Source: Bin5 sp965204525
GTDB lineage: Bacteria; Chloroflexota; Anaerolineae; Caldilineales; Caldilineaceae
DNA: 64,000 bases
Assembly (NCBI GenBank): GCA_965204525.1
Contig: OZ241994.1
Span: 2,480,001 to 2,544,000 of the forward strand
Direction: 5' to 3'
Shown piece after piece: positions 51,366-60,385 of the stretch. Within the stretch, counting starts at the first letter, position 1. Each line of letters opens with the position of its first letter. The notes below the pieces were generated by a model, which was not told where the DNA came from, did no database searches, and saw only the letters and a program-made list of their open reading frames with translations. The translations under genes and the position numbers were made by a program.

Positions 51366-51956
51366 CTATTCGCCGAACTGAACCAGCGCCGTTCTCAGCC
51401 GGTCCTCAACACTGGTAACATCGGCAGGGATCTGCTGAAGGGCACGCTGCGCTTCGACGACGCTGTATCCCAAGCCCGTAAGCGCTTCCATCACCTCCGC
51501 GTCGGCATCGAGCGCGATGGCAAGTCCGGCCAGTTCTCCCTCTGCCGGTTCCAGTTTGTCTTTGAGCTCGACAACCACTTTCTCGGCTGTGCGCTTGCCG
51601 ATGCCCGGTACACGCGCGACGACGCCCGGCTCCTCGTTGGTAACGGCAAGGCGCAACGCGTCGGGTGTCAAGGCGCTCAGTGCGGCGAGGGCGACCTTTG
51701 GACCGATACCGGATACCCCCAAAAGCAGTTCAAAGATGACGAGCTCGTCGAGTTCTTCAAAGCCATACAGACTCAGGTCGTTCTCTCTCACCTGCAGATA
51801 GGTATACAGAGAAAGATTGTCTCCGGCCTGGAAGCGTGCGGAGGTCGGTTCCGGAGTAAAGACGCGGAGGCCGATGCCGGCGGCTGCATGGCCCACTTCG
51901 ATGATCAGAAAGTTGGCGCCCACGGCCGTAACAGTACCGCGTACCTGGCGAATCAT
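51366..51956 (-). CDS. ruvA: Holliday junction branch migration protein RuvA
   Basis: The start at ATG 51956 gives 196 residues, the typical length. Seen are the N-terminal OB-fold (MIRQVRGTVTAVGANFLIIE), the pair of helix-hairpin-helix motifs (LLGVSGIGPKVALAALS and VARVPGIGKRTAEKVVVEL), and the C-terminal RuvB-contact domain (VMEALTGLGYSVVEAQRAL). RuvA targets RuvB to four-way DNA junctions. It follows ruvC by 40 bp in the same unit; ruvB is not in the window. Confidence 0.96.
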   Translation of the reverse strand: MIRQVRGTVTAVGANFLIIEVGHAAAGIGLRVFTPEPTSARFQAGDNLSLYTYLQVRENDLSLYGFEELDELVIFELLLGVSGIGPKVALAALSALTPDALRLAVTNEEPGVVARVPGIGKRTAEKVVVELKDKLEPAEGELAGLAIALDADAEVMEALTGLGYSVVEAQRALQQIPADVTSVEDRLRTALVQFGE

Positions 51957-51996
51957 GTTTTGTCCTCTTGCGGAATGAGTAGTCTGCTGCGGGCGG

Positions 51997-52542
51997 TTAT
52001 GCGTCAGCGACAAGCGCGTGGAAACGTCCCGTTTGCAGATGACAGAGGGCAATAGCTACACCGTCGGCCGCGTCGTCCGGGTGGGGCGTTTCCTCCAAGT
52101 CAAGTAGATGGCGAACCATAGCCTGCATCTGATATTTGTCGGCGTTGCCGTAACCTGTGAGCGCCTGTTTGATGGTCGCCGGCGTATATTCGATCAATGG
52201 CAGATCGGCCAGGGCGGCAGCCAGCAGGGCTGCGCCGCGGGCCTGGCCGACAGTGATGGCAGTTGTTACATTTCGCCCAAAGAAAAGCTCTTCAACGGCA
52301 ACTTCGTGCGGTTGGAACTTACGAATGAGCTCTTGAATGTCAAGGAAAATCTTGCGCAGACGCAGGTGCATCAGCTGCCCTGGTGATGTATGGATCACGC
52401 CACAGGTAAGCAGTTCATAGTCGCCGGTTACGGTTTCGATGACGACACCGTAACCGGTTGAAGCGGTACCCGGGTCGATTCCGAGGACGCACCACTCGCG
52501 GTCGGGTTCGCCTGTATGGCTGCGTGCGCTGCGCGCTGTCAT
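51997..52542 (-). CDS. ruvC: crossover junction endodeoxyribonuclease RuvC
   Basis: The start at ATG 52542 gives 181 residues; an upstream start at 52647 would overlap the yebC end and is not favoured. Catalytic acids lie in VLGIDPGTASTGYG, VAVEELFFGRNVTTAI and HPDDAADGVAIALCH. It cuts Holliday junctions resolved by RuvAB. Its order, downstream of yebC and upstream of ruvA, is the classic arrangement. Confidence 0.96.
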   Translation of the reverse strand: MTARSARSHTGEPDREWCVLGIDPGTASTGYGVVIETVTGDYELLTCGVIHTSPGQLMHLRLRKIFLDIQELIRKFQPHEVAVEELFFGRNVTTAITVGQARGAALLAAALADLPLIEYTPATIKQALTGYGNADKYQMQAMVRHLLDLEETPHPDDAADGVAIALCHLQTGRFHALVADA

Positions 52543-52630
52543 GTTGGGGCTGCCAAACGAATTTCCGAGGTTAATTTCGGTCGGTATGGGAGACGCGTCT
52601 TTTCTGCCCGCCAAAGTTATACGTCCTGAT

Positions 52631-53401
52631 CTATACGACTTGAGCAACCAGCTCGTCGGTCAGTTCCAGATTGTGGTGGACCCTATTGACATCGTCAAGC
52701 TCTTCGAGAGATTCGAGCAGCTGCAGGACGGTCAGACCGGCGCGTGTATCAAGAGAGAGCGTTTGATTGGGCTGCTTGATCAACTCCGAAGCATCCGGCT
52801 GAATGCCCGCTTTACGCAGAGTTTTGTCTACCTGGGCGAGGTCGGTCCTTTCGGTGAAGATTTCGACGGCATCGTCGCTAACTTCGACGTCTTCGGCGCC
52901 CGCATCCAGAGCCTCCATAAAGATCTCCTCGGGATCCAGTTCAGAGGGGTTGCCGTCGCTATCCTGGAGGTGTATCGCCACATAACCTTTGGTCGTAAAC
53001 TGCCAAGCCACGGAGCCCGGCTCGCTGAGGTTGCCGTTTGCACGCGTGAAACAGCGCCGCACTTGGGCGATGGTGCGGTTGCGGTTATCGGTCAGACATT
53101 CAAGAAGAACGGCGACGCCGTGCGGCGCGTAGCCTTCGTAAAGGATTTCCTCGATATCGGCGGCGTCTTTGTCCAGGCCTGCACCACGGCGTATTGCCGA
53201 CTCGATGCGGTCCTTGGGCATATTCTCGGCGCGCGCTTTTTCGATGGCGAGCCGCAGGCGCACATTGGCGTCACTGTCCGGACCGCCTTCGCGGGCGGCT
53301 ACCTGAAGTTCGCGGGCAAGCTTGGTAAAGAGCTTGCCGCGGGCGTTATCATTGGCACCTTTTTTTCGCTTGATCGTAGACCATTTGGAATGACCAGACA
53401 T
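52631..53401 (-). CDS. yebC: YebC/TACO1-family regulator or translation factor
   Basis: This 256-residue protein starts with the family signature SGHSKWSTIKRKKGANDNARG and has KLARELQVAAREGGPDSDAN, RLRLAIEKARAENMPKD, YEGYAPHGVAVLLECLTDNRNRT and SVAWQFTTKGYV. Length and order are complete. Members act as DNA-binding regulators and as factors that ease polyproline translation, the latter matching nearby efp. An AGGAGC ribosome site precedes the ATG. Confidence 0.95.
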   Translation of the reverse strand: MSGHSKWSTIKRKKGANDNARGKLFTKLARELQVAAREGGPDSDANVRLRLAIEKARAENMPKDRIESAIRRGAGLDKDAADIEEILYEGYAPHGVAVLLECLTDNRNRTIAQVRRCFTRANGNLSEPGSVAWQFTTKGYVAIHLQDSDGNPSELDPEEIFMEALDAGAEDVEVSDDAVEIFTERTDLAQVDKTLRKAGIQPDASELIKQPNQTLSLDTRAGLTVLQLLESLEELDDVNRVHHNLELTDELVAQVV

Positions 53402-53521
53402 TTTTGCTCCTATTCTGATCTAATTCGCATTTGCATCGGGAACGGGACTTAACTGCACTGAATATGAGAGGATGGTGTCTTCGCTTCCCAGTTGGGCAAA
53501 CCGCGCCCAAAGTCCCCGGTA

Positions 53522-55228
53522 TCAGTTTGCATTTTTGTTCACTACAGGAGATGGCCGCTGCATTCCATTGGAGCTCTGCAGGGATTGCTCAGTTTCGGCA
53601 CCCGGACGATTGTAGTACTGAATGGCGGCGCGGATGAAAGCGCTGAAGAGTGGGTGTGGACTTGTCGGACGGCTTTTGAACTCGGGGTGGAACTGCGTGC
53701 CCAACATGAAAGGGTGCCCGGCCACTTCGACGATTTCGACGAGGCGTCCATCAGGTGAGCGCCCGCTCAGCACCAAGCCATGGGACTCCAACTCGTTGCG
53801 ATAGGCGTTGTTGAATTCAAAACGATGGCGATGACGTTCGTTAATCTTCTCGGGATAGCCGGCGACGGCATAGGCGGCTCCCGCCTTCGAGTCGGGCAAC
53901 AGCTGACAGGGATAGATGCCGAGCCGCATGGTGCCGCCCATATCGGCGATGTCGCGCTGCTCCGGCATCAGATCGATCACGGGCATCTCGGTGCTGATGT
54001 TGAATTCGGTGCTGTTCGGCTCTTCGCTCTCCAATACGGCGCGTGCGAACTCGATGCAAAGCACCTGCATGCCGAGACACAGCCCCAGGTAGGGTACGTT
54101 GCGTGAGCGGGCGAACCGCGCGGCAACGATTTTACCTTCAATGCCGCGGTATCCGAATCCGCCTGGCACGAGAATGCCGTCGAGCCGTTCCAGCCGGTCC
54201 AGTTCGCGTCCCTTCTCCAGAGATTCTGAACTGATCCATTCGATGCCGAGGTCGTAACCTTCGGCCAAGACGGCATGGATGAGGGCCTCCTTGACACTCA
54301 GGTAGGCGTCCTCCAACTCGACATATTTGCCGACAATTCCGATATTGATTCGTTCTTTGGGACGGGCCAGTTCGGATACGAATCGGCGCCATGCGCTCAA
54401 GCCGTTCCTGGATCCGTCGGCTGCGGTCAGGGCCAGCCGGGCGACCAGAAGCTCGTCGAGACGGGCCTCCTGTAAACTGAGAGGGACTTTATAGATTGTA
54501 TCCTCCGTGACCATAGGGATGACGGCGTTCTGGGCCACGTCACAGAAGAGCGCGATTTTCTCCTGGGCGTCCGCGTCGACCGGGTAGTCGGAGCGAACGA
54601 TGATGACATCGGGTTGTATGCCGATATCGCGCAGTTCGCGTACGCTGTGTTGCGTTGGCTTGGTCTTCAGTTCTTTGCTGGCGGCTAGAAAGGGCAACCA
54701 GGTGAGGTGCACATAAAGCGCATTTTCGGCGCCGACATCTTTCCGCATTTGGCGAATCGCTTCAAGGAAGGGAAGTCCCTCGATATCGCCGACAGTGCCG
54801 CCGATCTCCACCAGGACGACATCGGCCGCGCTCAGTCGGGCCATTTGTCCAATATGGCGTTTGATTTCGTTGGTGACATGGGGGATCACCTGGATGGTGC
54901 CGCCAAGATAGTCCCCCCGCCTCTCTTTAGTGATCACATCGTTATAGATCTGCCCGCTGGTCACGTTACTGAGCTTGTTGAGATTTTCGTCGATGAAACG
55001 TTCATAGTGGCCAAGATCCAGATCGGTTTCGGCGCCGTCCTCGGTGACGAACACTTCGCCGTGCTGATAGGGTGACATCGTGCCCGGATCGACATTCAGG
55101 TAGGGATCGAGCTTCATCGCGGCTACGCGGATGCCCCAAGTCTTGAGCAGAAGGCCGATGGAGGCGACGGTTACACCTTTTCCAAGACCCGAAACTACCC
55201 CACCAGTAACAAAGATGTATTTGGTCAT
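53522..55228 (-). CDS. pyrG: CTP synthase
   Basis: This 568-residue enzyme makes CTP from UTP, ATP and glutamine. The N-terminal synthetase domain shows KYIFVTGGVVSGLGKGVTVA, LDPYLNVDPGTMSPYQHGE and GGTVGDIEGLPFLEAIRQ. The C-terminal class I glutamine amidotransferase domain has GLCLGMQVLCIEFAR (catalytic Cys) and the His/Glu in GTQFHPEFKSRP. About 25 polar residues extend the C-terminus. A promoter with perfect TTGACA is upstream. Confidence 0.97.
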   Translation of the reverse strand: MTKYIFVTGGVVSGLGKGVTVASIGLLLKTWGIRVAAMKLDPYLNVDPGTMSPYQHGEVFVTEDGAETDLDLGHYERFIDENLNKLSNVTSGQIYNDVITKERRGDYLGGTIQVIPHVTNEIKRHIGQMARLSAADVVLVEIGGTVGDIEGLPFLEAIRQMRKDVGAENALYVHLTWLPFLAASKELKTKPTQHSVRELRDIGIQPDVIIVRSDYPVDADAQEKIALFCDVAQNAVIPMVTEDTIYKVPLSLQEARLDELLVARLALTAADGSRNGLSAWRRFVSELARPKERINIGIVGKYVELEDAYLSVKEALIHAVLAEGYDLGIEWISSESLEKGRELDRLERLDGILVPGGFGYRGIEGKIVAARFARSRNVPYLGLCLGMQVLCIEFARAVLESEEPNSTEFNISTEMPVIDLMPEQRDIADMGGTMRLGIYPCQLLPDSKAGAAYAVAGYPEKINERHRHRFEFNNAYRNELESHGLVLSGRSPDGRLVEIVEVAGHPFMLGTQFHPEFKSRPTSPHPLFSAFIRAAIQYYNRPGAETEQSLQSSNGMQRPSPVVNKNAN

Positions 55229-55358
55229 CTTCGATTTCCCCTCATAAGGAGGCTTCTCTTATTTGCCTGATTGATCGGAACTCCGGTCCATCAGGCAGTT
55301 CACAGGATTGTGACGCCGGCAAGCGAGCAGTAGTTCCAACGTAGAGAAAGACTCCAAA

Positions 55359-55387
55359 ATCGTAACACGGCGTCATTGCGGTGTCAA
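55359..55387 (-). promoter_or_regulatory. promoter of pyrG
   Basis: On the minus strand TTGACA (55382-55387), a 17-bp spacer and TACGAT (55359-55364) lie about 130 bp upstream of the pyrG start. The leader could permit regulation by pyrimidine-sensitive initiation, but no attenuator was obvious. Confidence 0.65.
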
Positions 55388-55448
55388 AGGAATTCAGAAG
55401 GCGGAGCCACCCAGAACGTAACCGAAAACGGAGATTAACGCGAGAATT

Positions 55449-55865
55449 TCAGCGAGATGCAGGGGCGTGTGCCTGCTCTCCCAGAGCAACTACAAAAGCG
55501 ATGGCCCGCTCGTCGTCGTGACTCAGGCTTACGGACCACTGGCTCAGACCCAGGGACTGGGCACGACGTGCGGCTGCGCCATGGAGTTGGACGGAGGGCG
55601 CGCCGCGTGCGTCGGTAACGACTTCCAGGTCGATCCAACGGATTCCGTCTCGCCAGGCACCGGTTCCCAAGGCTTTGGCGATCGCCTCTTTGGCAGCGAA
55701 ACGGGCAGCGAGGGATTCAACGCGATCACGACAGTGGCCCAGCTCGGCCTCAGTGTAAAGGCGCTTCAGGAACCTCATGCGCGCTGGTGGGGCGCCTTCG
55801 TAACGCGAGACGGCCCTGCGAATGCGTTCGATTTCTACAATATCAACACCTGTGCGCAGGATCAT
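55449..55865 (-). CDS. acpS: holo-[acyl-carrier-protein] synthase
   Basis: This 138-residue phosphopantetheinyl transferase activates acyl carrier protein. The signature is intact: RTGVDIVEIERIRRA (Asp 8) and LAARFAAKEAIAKALGTG (metal-binding Glu), then SVSLSHDDERAIAFVVAL. The length is slightly above the 120-130 typical of AcpS because of a short C-terminal tail. It lies between the glycosyltransferase and pyrG genes. Confidence 0.95.
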   Translation of the reverse strand: MILRTGVDIVEIERIRRAVSRYEGAPPARMRFLKRLYTEAELGHCRDRVESLAARFAAKEAIAKALGTGAWRDGIRWIDLEVVTDARGAPSVQLHGAAARRAQSLGLSQWSVSLSHDDERAIAFVVALGEQAHAPASR

Positions 55866-55961
55866 TTTTCAGTAGGCGTGCTTGCGGCCGAATTCAGATT
55901 GCATCGCGGTGTGCTTCTTTCGGGCCTTTGACGTGCGGCGTTCGCTCGGACCAGTTTGCAG

Positions 55962-57050
55962 TCATGGCGGGTCGCGGGGATCATCGAGATCGTCAAAGCC
56001 ATACACTTTGGAGACGACGTAGAGCGGGCGGGCCTTGACGTCATCGTAGATGCGGGCAAGATACTCGCCGATGATTCCCAGAAAGATGAGTTGAATTCCT
56101 CCCAGGAAAAGTACGGCAACCAAGGTGGAGGCCTGGCCCAAGAAGGCGTTGTTGCCGGAGAGACGCAGGACCGTAGTCACGATAGTTCCCAGCAGGCTTA
56201 CAAAGGCCAGAAAGAAGCCAAAGTAGGTGCTGAGCCGCAGGGGAATGTAGCTGAAACTGGTGATTGCGTCCAGTGTCAGGCGGAGCATTTTGCTGAGCGG
56301 ATACTTGGTGTCACCGGCAAAGCGCTCCGCCCGCTGGTATTCGATACCGATCTGGCGGTAGCCGACCCAACTGCTGAGGCCGCGCATGAAGCGATGCTTC
56401 TCGCGTAAACGGCGCATTGTCAGGAGGACCTGGCGGTCAATCAGGCGAAAGTCACCTGTGTTCACGGGGATTTCCACATCGGTAATGCGGCGAAGAAGCC
56501 GGTAGAAAGCGCTGGCCGTCCAGAGTTTGAACCTGGACTCGCCACGTCTCTGGGCGCGCACGGCGTAGACAACCTCATAGCCTTCGCGCCATTTGTCGAA
56601 CATTTCATTGATCAGTTCAGGCGGATCCTGCAGGTCGGCGTCTATGATCGCGATCGCGTCCCCCAGGGCATAGTCCATGCCGGCAGTAATGGCGATCTGG
56701 TGGCCGAAGTTCCGAGAGAAGTTGATGATTTTAACGCGCGGGTCCTGCTCGCGCAGAGAAAGCAGCATCGAGAGAGATTCGTCGCGGCTGCCGTCATTGA
56801 CGCAGATCAGTTCCCACGGTTGACCGATGACGCCCAAGACGGCGACCATGCGCCGGTAGAGTTCGGGAATCACCTCTTCTTCGTTGAAGATGGGCACGAT
56901 AACGGAGATGACCGGGCGCTGGCTGAGGTCCTGGGAATCGGCACAGTTCTGATGCGGGGCGTGCTCTGGTTTCGGGTCGTCCGACGGGTTGGGCGCGCTA
57001 GGGGACCGTTGACCTGTCTTGGGCGGCACGGTCTCAGTTTGAGGGTTCAT
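55962..57050 (-). CDS. membrane-anchored family 2 glycosyltransferase (polyprenyl-phosphate sugar transferase type)
   Basis: The start at ATG 57050 (ribosome site GAAGAAGG) gives 362 residues. A Pro-rich N-terminal tail of about 45 residues precedes the catalytic domain VISVIVPIFNEEEVIPELYR. Metal/nucleotide-sugar residues lie in AIAIIDADLQDPPELI, followed by EVVYAVRAQRRGES and the acceptor-side FRLIDRQVLLTMRRLREKHR. Two C-terminal membrane helices (LSTYFGFFLAFVSLLGTIV and LVAVLFLGGIQLIFLGIIGEYL) are as in GtrB/ArnC-type enzymes, which load a sugar on undecaprenyl phosphate. It is upstream of acpS on the same strand. Confidence 0.92.
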   Translation of the reverse strand: MNPQTETVPPKTGQRSPSAPNPSDDPKPEHAPHQNCADSQDLSQRPVISVIVPIFNEEEVIPELYRRMVAVLGVIGQPWELICVNDGSRDESLSMLLSLREQDPRVKIINFSRNFGHQIAITAGMDYALGDAIAIIDADLQDPPELINEMFDKWREGYEVVYAVRAQRRGESRFKLWTASAFYRLLRRITDVEIPVNTGDFRLIDRQVLLTMRRLREKHRFMRGLSSWVGYRQIGIEYQRAERFAGDTKYPLSKMLRLTLDAITSFSYIPLRLSTYFGFFLAFVSLLGTIVTTVLRLSGNNAFLGQASTLVAVLFLGGIQLIFLGIIGEYLARIYDDVKARPLYVVSKVYGFDDLDDPRDPP

Positions 57051-57513
57051 TTCGGTACCTTCTTCGGTCAACTTCCCGCCATCACGACTCGCTCTTCGAG
57101 CATACCCAGGGGTACGACCATTACGGAAGAATATCCGCCACTGGTCGGCCCCGTGCCGGAATGGGTTTCAGACGACGTCAGCGACTTCAATCGTACTGAA
57201 TTCCAAATGGTTGGTCAAACGATAGACCAAGGACCAGGGACAGGTAAGTACGGGGAATGGGTTGATAGTGAGCTTAACCAGGTATCCCGAGTTCTGGGAG
57301 CCAAGCAGGCAAGGCGCTGCCATGGGCGCAGACTGCGGAAGCGGTCCCGGTTGCGTGTTCGGAGAAAATCGGCTACGCTTGCGGCGACAGGTCAGTTCAC
57401 GATCTGGCGTCAAACCAACTGTGTGAGAGGCGGAGCGGGAGGAGTGCAAGGTCGATTGCACGCTCTCCGCCATTCTTTTCTTTCTCCTCTTCTCTGAGAA
57501 TGGAGTGCGCTTC
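57051..57513. other. divergent intergenic region, 463 bp
   Basis: It lies between the glycosyltransferase (minus) and the Ldh2-family gene (plus). No gene is evident. It contains the imperfect hairpin at 57429-57471, listed separately. No consensus promoter was convincing. Confidence 0.55.
57429..57471 (+). promoter_or_regulatory. imperfect leader hairpin with pyrimidine-rich tail before the Ldh2 gene
   Basis: GGCGGAGCG pairs imperfectly with CGCTCTCCGCC, and inside it GTGCAA pairs with TTGCAC. A pyrimidine-rich tail with T runs (ATTCTTTTCTTTCTCCTCTTC) follows and the gene starts 43 nt later. It could be a leaky terminator or attenuator in the leader. Confidence 0.4.
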
Positions 57514-58548
57514 ATGCCTGTATTGCAACCGGTTCCCCTGGCAAGTTACGCCAGCCGCATTTTTCAAGCCGCGGACACGCCCAAGATCACTGCGGATCTT
57601 GTAGGACAATCGCTGGTCTCGGCCAATCTGGCCGGTCACGACTCGCACGGTGTCATCCGAATCGTGCAGTATCTGCGGCAGATCGACGAGGACGAAATAC
57701 GTCCCCGAGCCAGACCGGAGATCGAGCGGGAGACACCGGTCATGGTGCTGTACAACGGCCATCGCTGCTTCGGGCAGTTGGGAGCCAAAGTCGCCGTCGA
57801 GGACGGAATAGGCAAGGCGAGGGGGAACGCCGTGTCAGTGGTAGGGTTGAAGCACTCCGGCCACGTAGGTCGTTTGGGCGAGTGGGTGGGACTTGCGGCC
57901 GAGGAGGGGCTAATAGCGCTGGCGTATGCCAACGGTGGTCGTTCGGGCGGCCTTGTAGCGCCTTTTGGCGGCGCGGAAAGGCGAATGGGCACGAACCCGA
58001 TAGCGGTGGCTATACCTCTGAAAGACCGGCCGGCAATGCTGCTGGATTTCGCCACAAGCGCCGTGGCGGAAGGCAAAGTGCGGGTGGCGTTCAACAGCGG
58101 CAAGGAGATCCCGGAAGGTTGGGCTCTGGACAAGAACGGCACCCCCACCAAGAATCCGGGCGACGTGTACGACGGCGGGATGCTGCTTCCGGCAGCCGGC
58201 CACAAGGGTTTTGGTTTGGCACTCCTGACCGACTATTTGGGCGGGATTCTGACGGGGGCGGGCGGGCCGGGCATACCCGGCTCGATTCTGGGCAACGGCG
58301 TCCTGTTCATCCTTTTGAACATCAGTTTTTTCCGCCCGTTGGACGAATTCTTCGCCGATGGGGAACAGATCGCCGGTCGGATAAAAGGCACGAAGCCGGC
58401 GCCTGGATTCGATGAGGTCCTGATGCCCGGCGAACCGGAGGCGCGTTCAGCTGCAAGCCGCCAAAGGGATGGGATTCCCCTGGACGATACCACCTGGACT
58501 GAGATCGTCGAAGTCGCGGAGAAGTTGGGTGTTGACCCAATCGTCTGA
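57514..58548 (+). CDS. Ldh2-family malate/L-lactate/sulfolactate dehydrogenase
   Basis: The start at ATG 57514 (GGAG spaced 8) gives 344 residues. The family-specific NAD-binding fold shows LVGQSLVSANLAGHDSHGVIR (catalytic His), GLKHSGHVGRLGEWVGLAAE, GTNPIAVAIPL, MLLDFATSAVAEGKVRVA and GHKGFGLALLTDYLGGILTGAG. The enzymes oxidise 2-hydroxy acids such as malate, lactate, ureidoglycolate or 2,3-diketo-L-gulonate. The gene is paired with a sugar isomerase 14 bp downstream, so a sugar-acid substrate is likely. Confidence 0.93.
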   Translation: MPVLQPVPLASYASRIFQAADTPKITADLVGQSLVSANLAGHDSHGVIRIVQYLRQIDEDEIRPRARPEIERETPVMVLYNGHRCFGQLGAKVAVEDGIGKARGNAVSVVGLKHSGHVGRLGEWVGLAAEEGLIALAYANGGRSGGLVAPFGGAERRMGTNPIAVAIPLKDRPAMLLDFATSAVAEGKVRVAFNSGKEIPEGWALDKNGTPTKNPGDVYDGGMLLPAAGHKGFGLALLTDYLGGILTGAGGPGIPGSILGNGVLFILLNISFFRPLDEFFADGEQIAGRIKGTKPAPGFDEVLMPGEPEARSAASRQRDGIPLDDTTWTEIVEVAEKLGVDPIV

Positions 58549-58562
58549 CAGCTAACCGGAGA

Positions 58563-59417
58563 ATGCGCATGTCACGAATTTCCACATCATCCTGGAGCCT
58601 GCACAGGGCATTGGGGTCCCCGCCGCTCTATGGTCCGGGCGATCCCGAGCCGGGGCAGCCATCGAACGGGGTAATCAGCTTGTTGGAATTGCCATCTGCG
58701 CTGGCGCAGGCCGACATCAACACGTTGGAGATCGTTCACTTTCACTTTCCCACGATGGATGCCGCCTATGTAGACGAACTGAAAGCGGCAGTCGAGGATG
58801 CCGGAATCGAGCTTTTCAGCGTTCTGATCGACGCCGGCGACATCACACACGCCGACGGGACGGTGCGGGCCAGTGAGATGGCTTGGATCAGGTCGTGGCT
58901 GGACTTTACGGCCCGCTGCGGCGCCAGCCATGCACGCGTTGTCGGGGGATATGAGCCGGTGGAGCGCAATCACGCGCCGCTGCTGGACCATCCTGTTTTG
59001 CAGCGCAGCGCACAAGGCCTGCGTGAACTGGCCGACTACGGCTCTTCAATCGGTGTGCAGGTAATCACCGAGAATTTTCGCGAGACGACAGATCGGGCGG
59101 ACCAAGTGCTGGCGATACTTGAACTGTGTGAAGGGCGGGTCGGGCTATGCGCCGACTTTGGGAACTACAAGGGCGAGGACCGATACGATGAGCTGGCAGC
59201 GATCTTTCCCAAGGCCGATTCCGCGCACGTGAAGGCGTTGTACGACGACAAAGGTCAGCCGGATGAGGATGAGTTTCGCCATTCGCTAGGAATGCTGTCC
59301 AAGGCGGGTTTCGACGGTCCGATGTCCTTGATCTTCGATACGCCGCTGCACGGGAACAGCACTGAATGGGACAATCTTGCGCAACTGCGGACGGTTGCCG
59401 CGTCATTTTGTGCCTGA
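58563..59417 (+). CDS. sugar phosphate isomerase/epimerase, TIM barrel
   Basis: This 284-residue xylose-isomerase-like barrel has ISTSSWSLHRALG near the N-terminus, LEIVHFHFPTMDAAYV, ARVVGGYEP, VQVITENFRETTDRA, VGLCADFGNYKG, and SAHVKALYD as probable metal and substrate ligands. It follows the Ldh2-family gene closely and probably shares its transcript. It differs in sequence from the isomerases at 701 and 18974. A second Met at codon 3 is an alternative start. Confidence 0.85.
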   Translation: MRMSRISTSSWSLHRALGSPPLYGPGDPEPGQPSNGVISLLELPSALAQADINTLEIVHFHFPTMDAAYVDELKAAVEDAGIELFSVLIDAGDITHADGTVRASEMAWIRSWLDFTARCGASHARVVGGYEPVERNHAPLLDHPVLQRSAQGLRELADYGSSIGVQVITENFRETTDRADQVLAILELCEGRVGLCADFGNYKGEDRYDELAAIFPKADSAHVKALYDDKGQPDEDEFRHSLGMLSKAGFDGPMSLIFDTPLHGNSTEWDNLAQLRTVAASFCA

Positions 59418-59542
59418 TAGGAGCGCTAACGTCGGGACTTGCGGTGTGATGTTCGTTCAGAGGATGGTTACGAAGAGGTGACTGACCCGCATCGAGATTT
59501 GTGCCTGGGATCGTCTGCCAATCAAGATGCCTACGAAGGCAA

Positions 59543-59570
59543 AACAGTCCATCGAAATCGATGGACTGTT
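59543..59570. terminator. bidirectional terminator between convergent genes
   Basis: AACAGTCCATCG (59543-59554) pairs perfectly with CGATGGACTGTT (59559-59570) around a 4-nt loop. It is 126 nt after the isomerase stop and 59 nt beyond the osmC-family stop on the other strand. T residues follow on the plus strand (TTCGTTT) and on the minus strand (TTTTGCC). Confidence 0.7.
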
Positions 59571-59628
59571 CGTTTCCCGCTATTTTGAAGCGGTAGATTG
59601 CCGACGCGTAGCCCGGTCGCTTAAAGGT

Positions 59629-60051
59629 TTACCCTACCAATTCGGCATCGAGGACGATTTCGTCAACCGAGGCCAGAGCCTTGGAAACGGGGCAGCCATC
59701 CTTGGCCTGGGCGGCGTAGTCGGCGAACTTTTCTGCAGACAGGCCGGGAACTTCGGCCCGGCATGTCAACTCGATCTTGCTGATGGCGGGACCGTCGGTG
59801 AGATGGACGACGGCCGTGGTGTTGACACTTGTGGGAGTGAAGTCATCGCCGCTCAGGAGAGCGGAGAGAAACATCGAATAGCAGCCGGCATGCGCTGCGC
59901 CAATCAGTTCTTCCGGGTTGGTGCCGGGTCCGGACTCGAAGCGAGAGGCGAAGCTGAAAGGGCCTTCGTAGAGGCCACTGCCTAGTTTCATCGTGCCGGA
60001 GCCGTCATTCAGTGTGCCATTCCAGGTGGCGGAGGCGTTGCGCACGGTCAT
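59629..60051 (-). CDS. OsmC-family peroxiredoxin
   Basis: The start at ATG 60051, with ribosome site AGGAGGAA, gives 140 residues, as expected for OsmC. It reduces organic peroxides. The two catalytic cysteines are in HAGCYSMFLSALL and DGCPVSKAL. A conserved Glu lies in GTNPEELIGAAHAG. It is monocistronic and convergent with the isomerase gene. Confidence 0.93.
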   Translation of the reverse strand: MTVRNASATWNGTLNDGSGTMKLGSGLYEGPFSFASRFESGPGTNPEELIGAAHAGCYSMFLSALLSGDDFTPTSVNTTAVVHLTDGPAISKIELTCRAEVPGLSAEKFADYAAQAKDGCPVSKALASVDEIVLDAELVG

Positions 60052-60385
60052 GGAGATTCCTCCTGATTGTGATGTGCCGATGGGCGTTTGGGAAGCAACC
60101 GAAATTGGATATGAACCGGTTGACAATTTGAGATAATTGGGTAACAACGGGCAGAATTTTAGCACAGCCTATCTGACAGATCAAAATATCGGACGGAGCG
60201 GGCGCCGTCCATTCTTGGGGCAAGAAGGGCCAGGTGAGGAATGTGCGGCGGCGGTGGGTGATATTGTGTGCCGGCTCTTGGAGAGGCACGGGGCAGGCAC
60301 AAGACCTGACCCTACCGGACCGGTGTGGGCGCGTGAATTCCCTGACAGCCACTGGATGGTTGCACCGAGGGCGGGAGAGCAGAAC
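60052..60385. other. divergent intergenic region, 334 bp
   Basis: It separates the OsmC gene (minus) from the GalU-like gene (plus). The plus-strand frame of the latter is open back to 60137, but that stretch lacks a ribosome site and any family match, so it is treated as non-coding. A TTGACA at 60120-60125 lacks a good -10. Confidence 0.55.

Noticed and set aside
60137..60385. N-terminal extension of the GalU-like gene by 83 codons
   Set aside because: There is no ribosome site, and the extension does not look like any GalU family N-terminus. ATG 60386 gives the family start.
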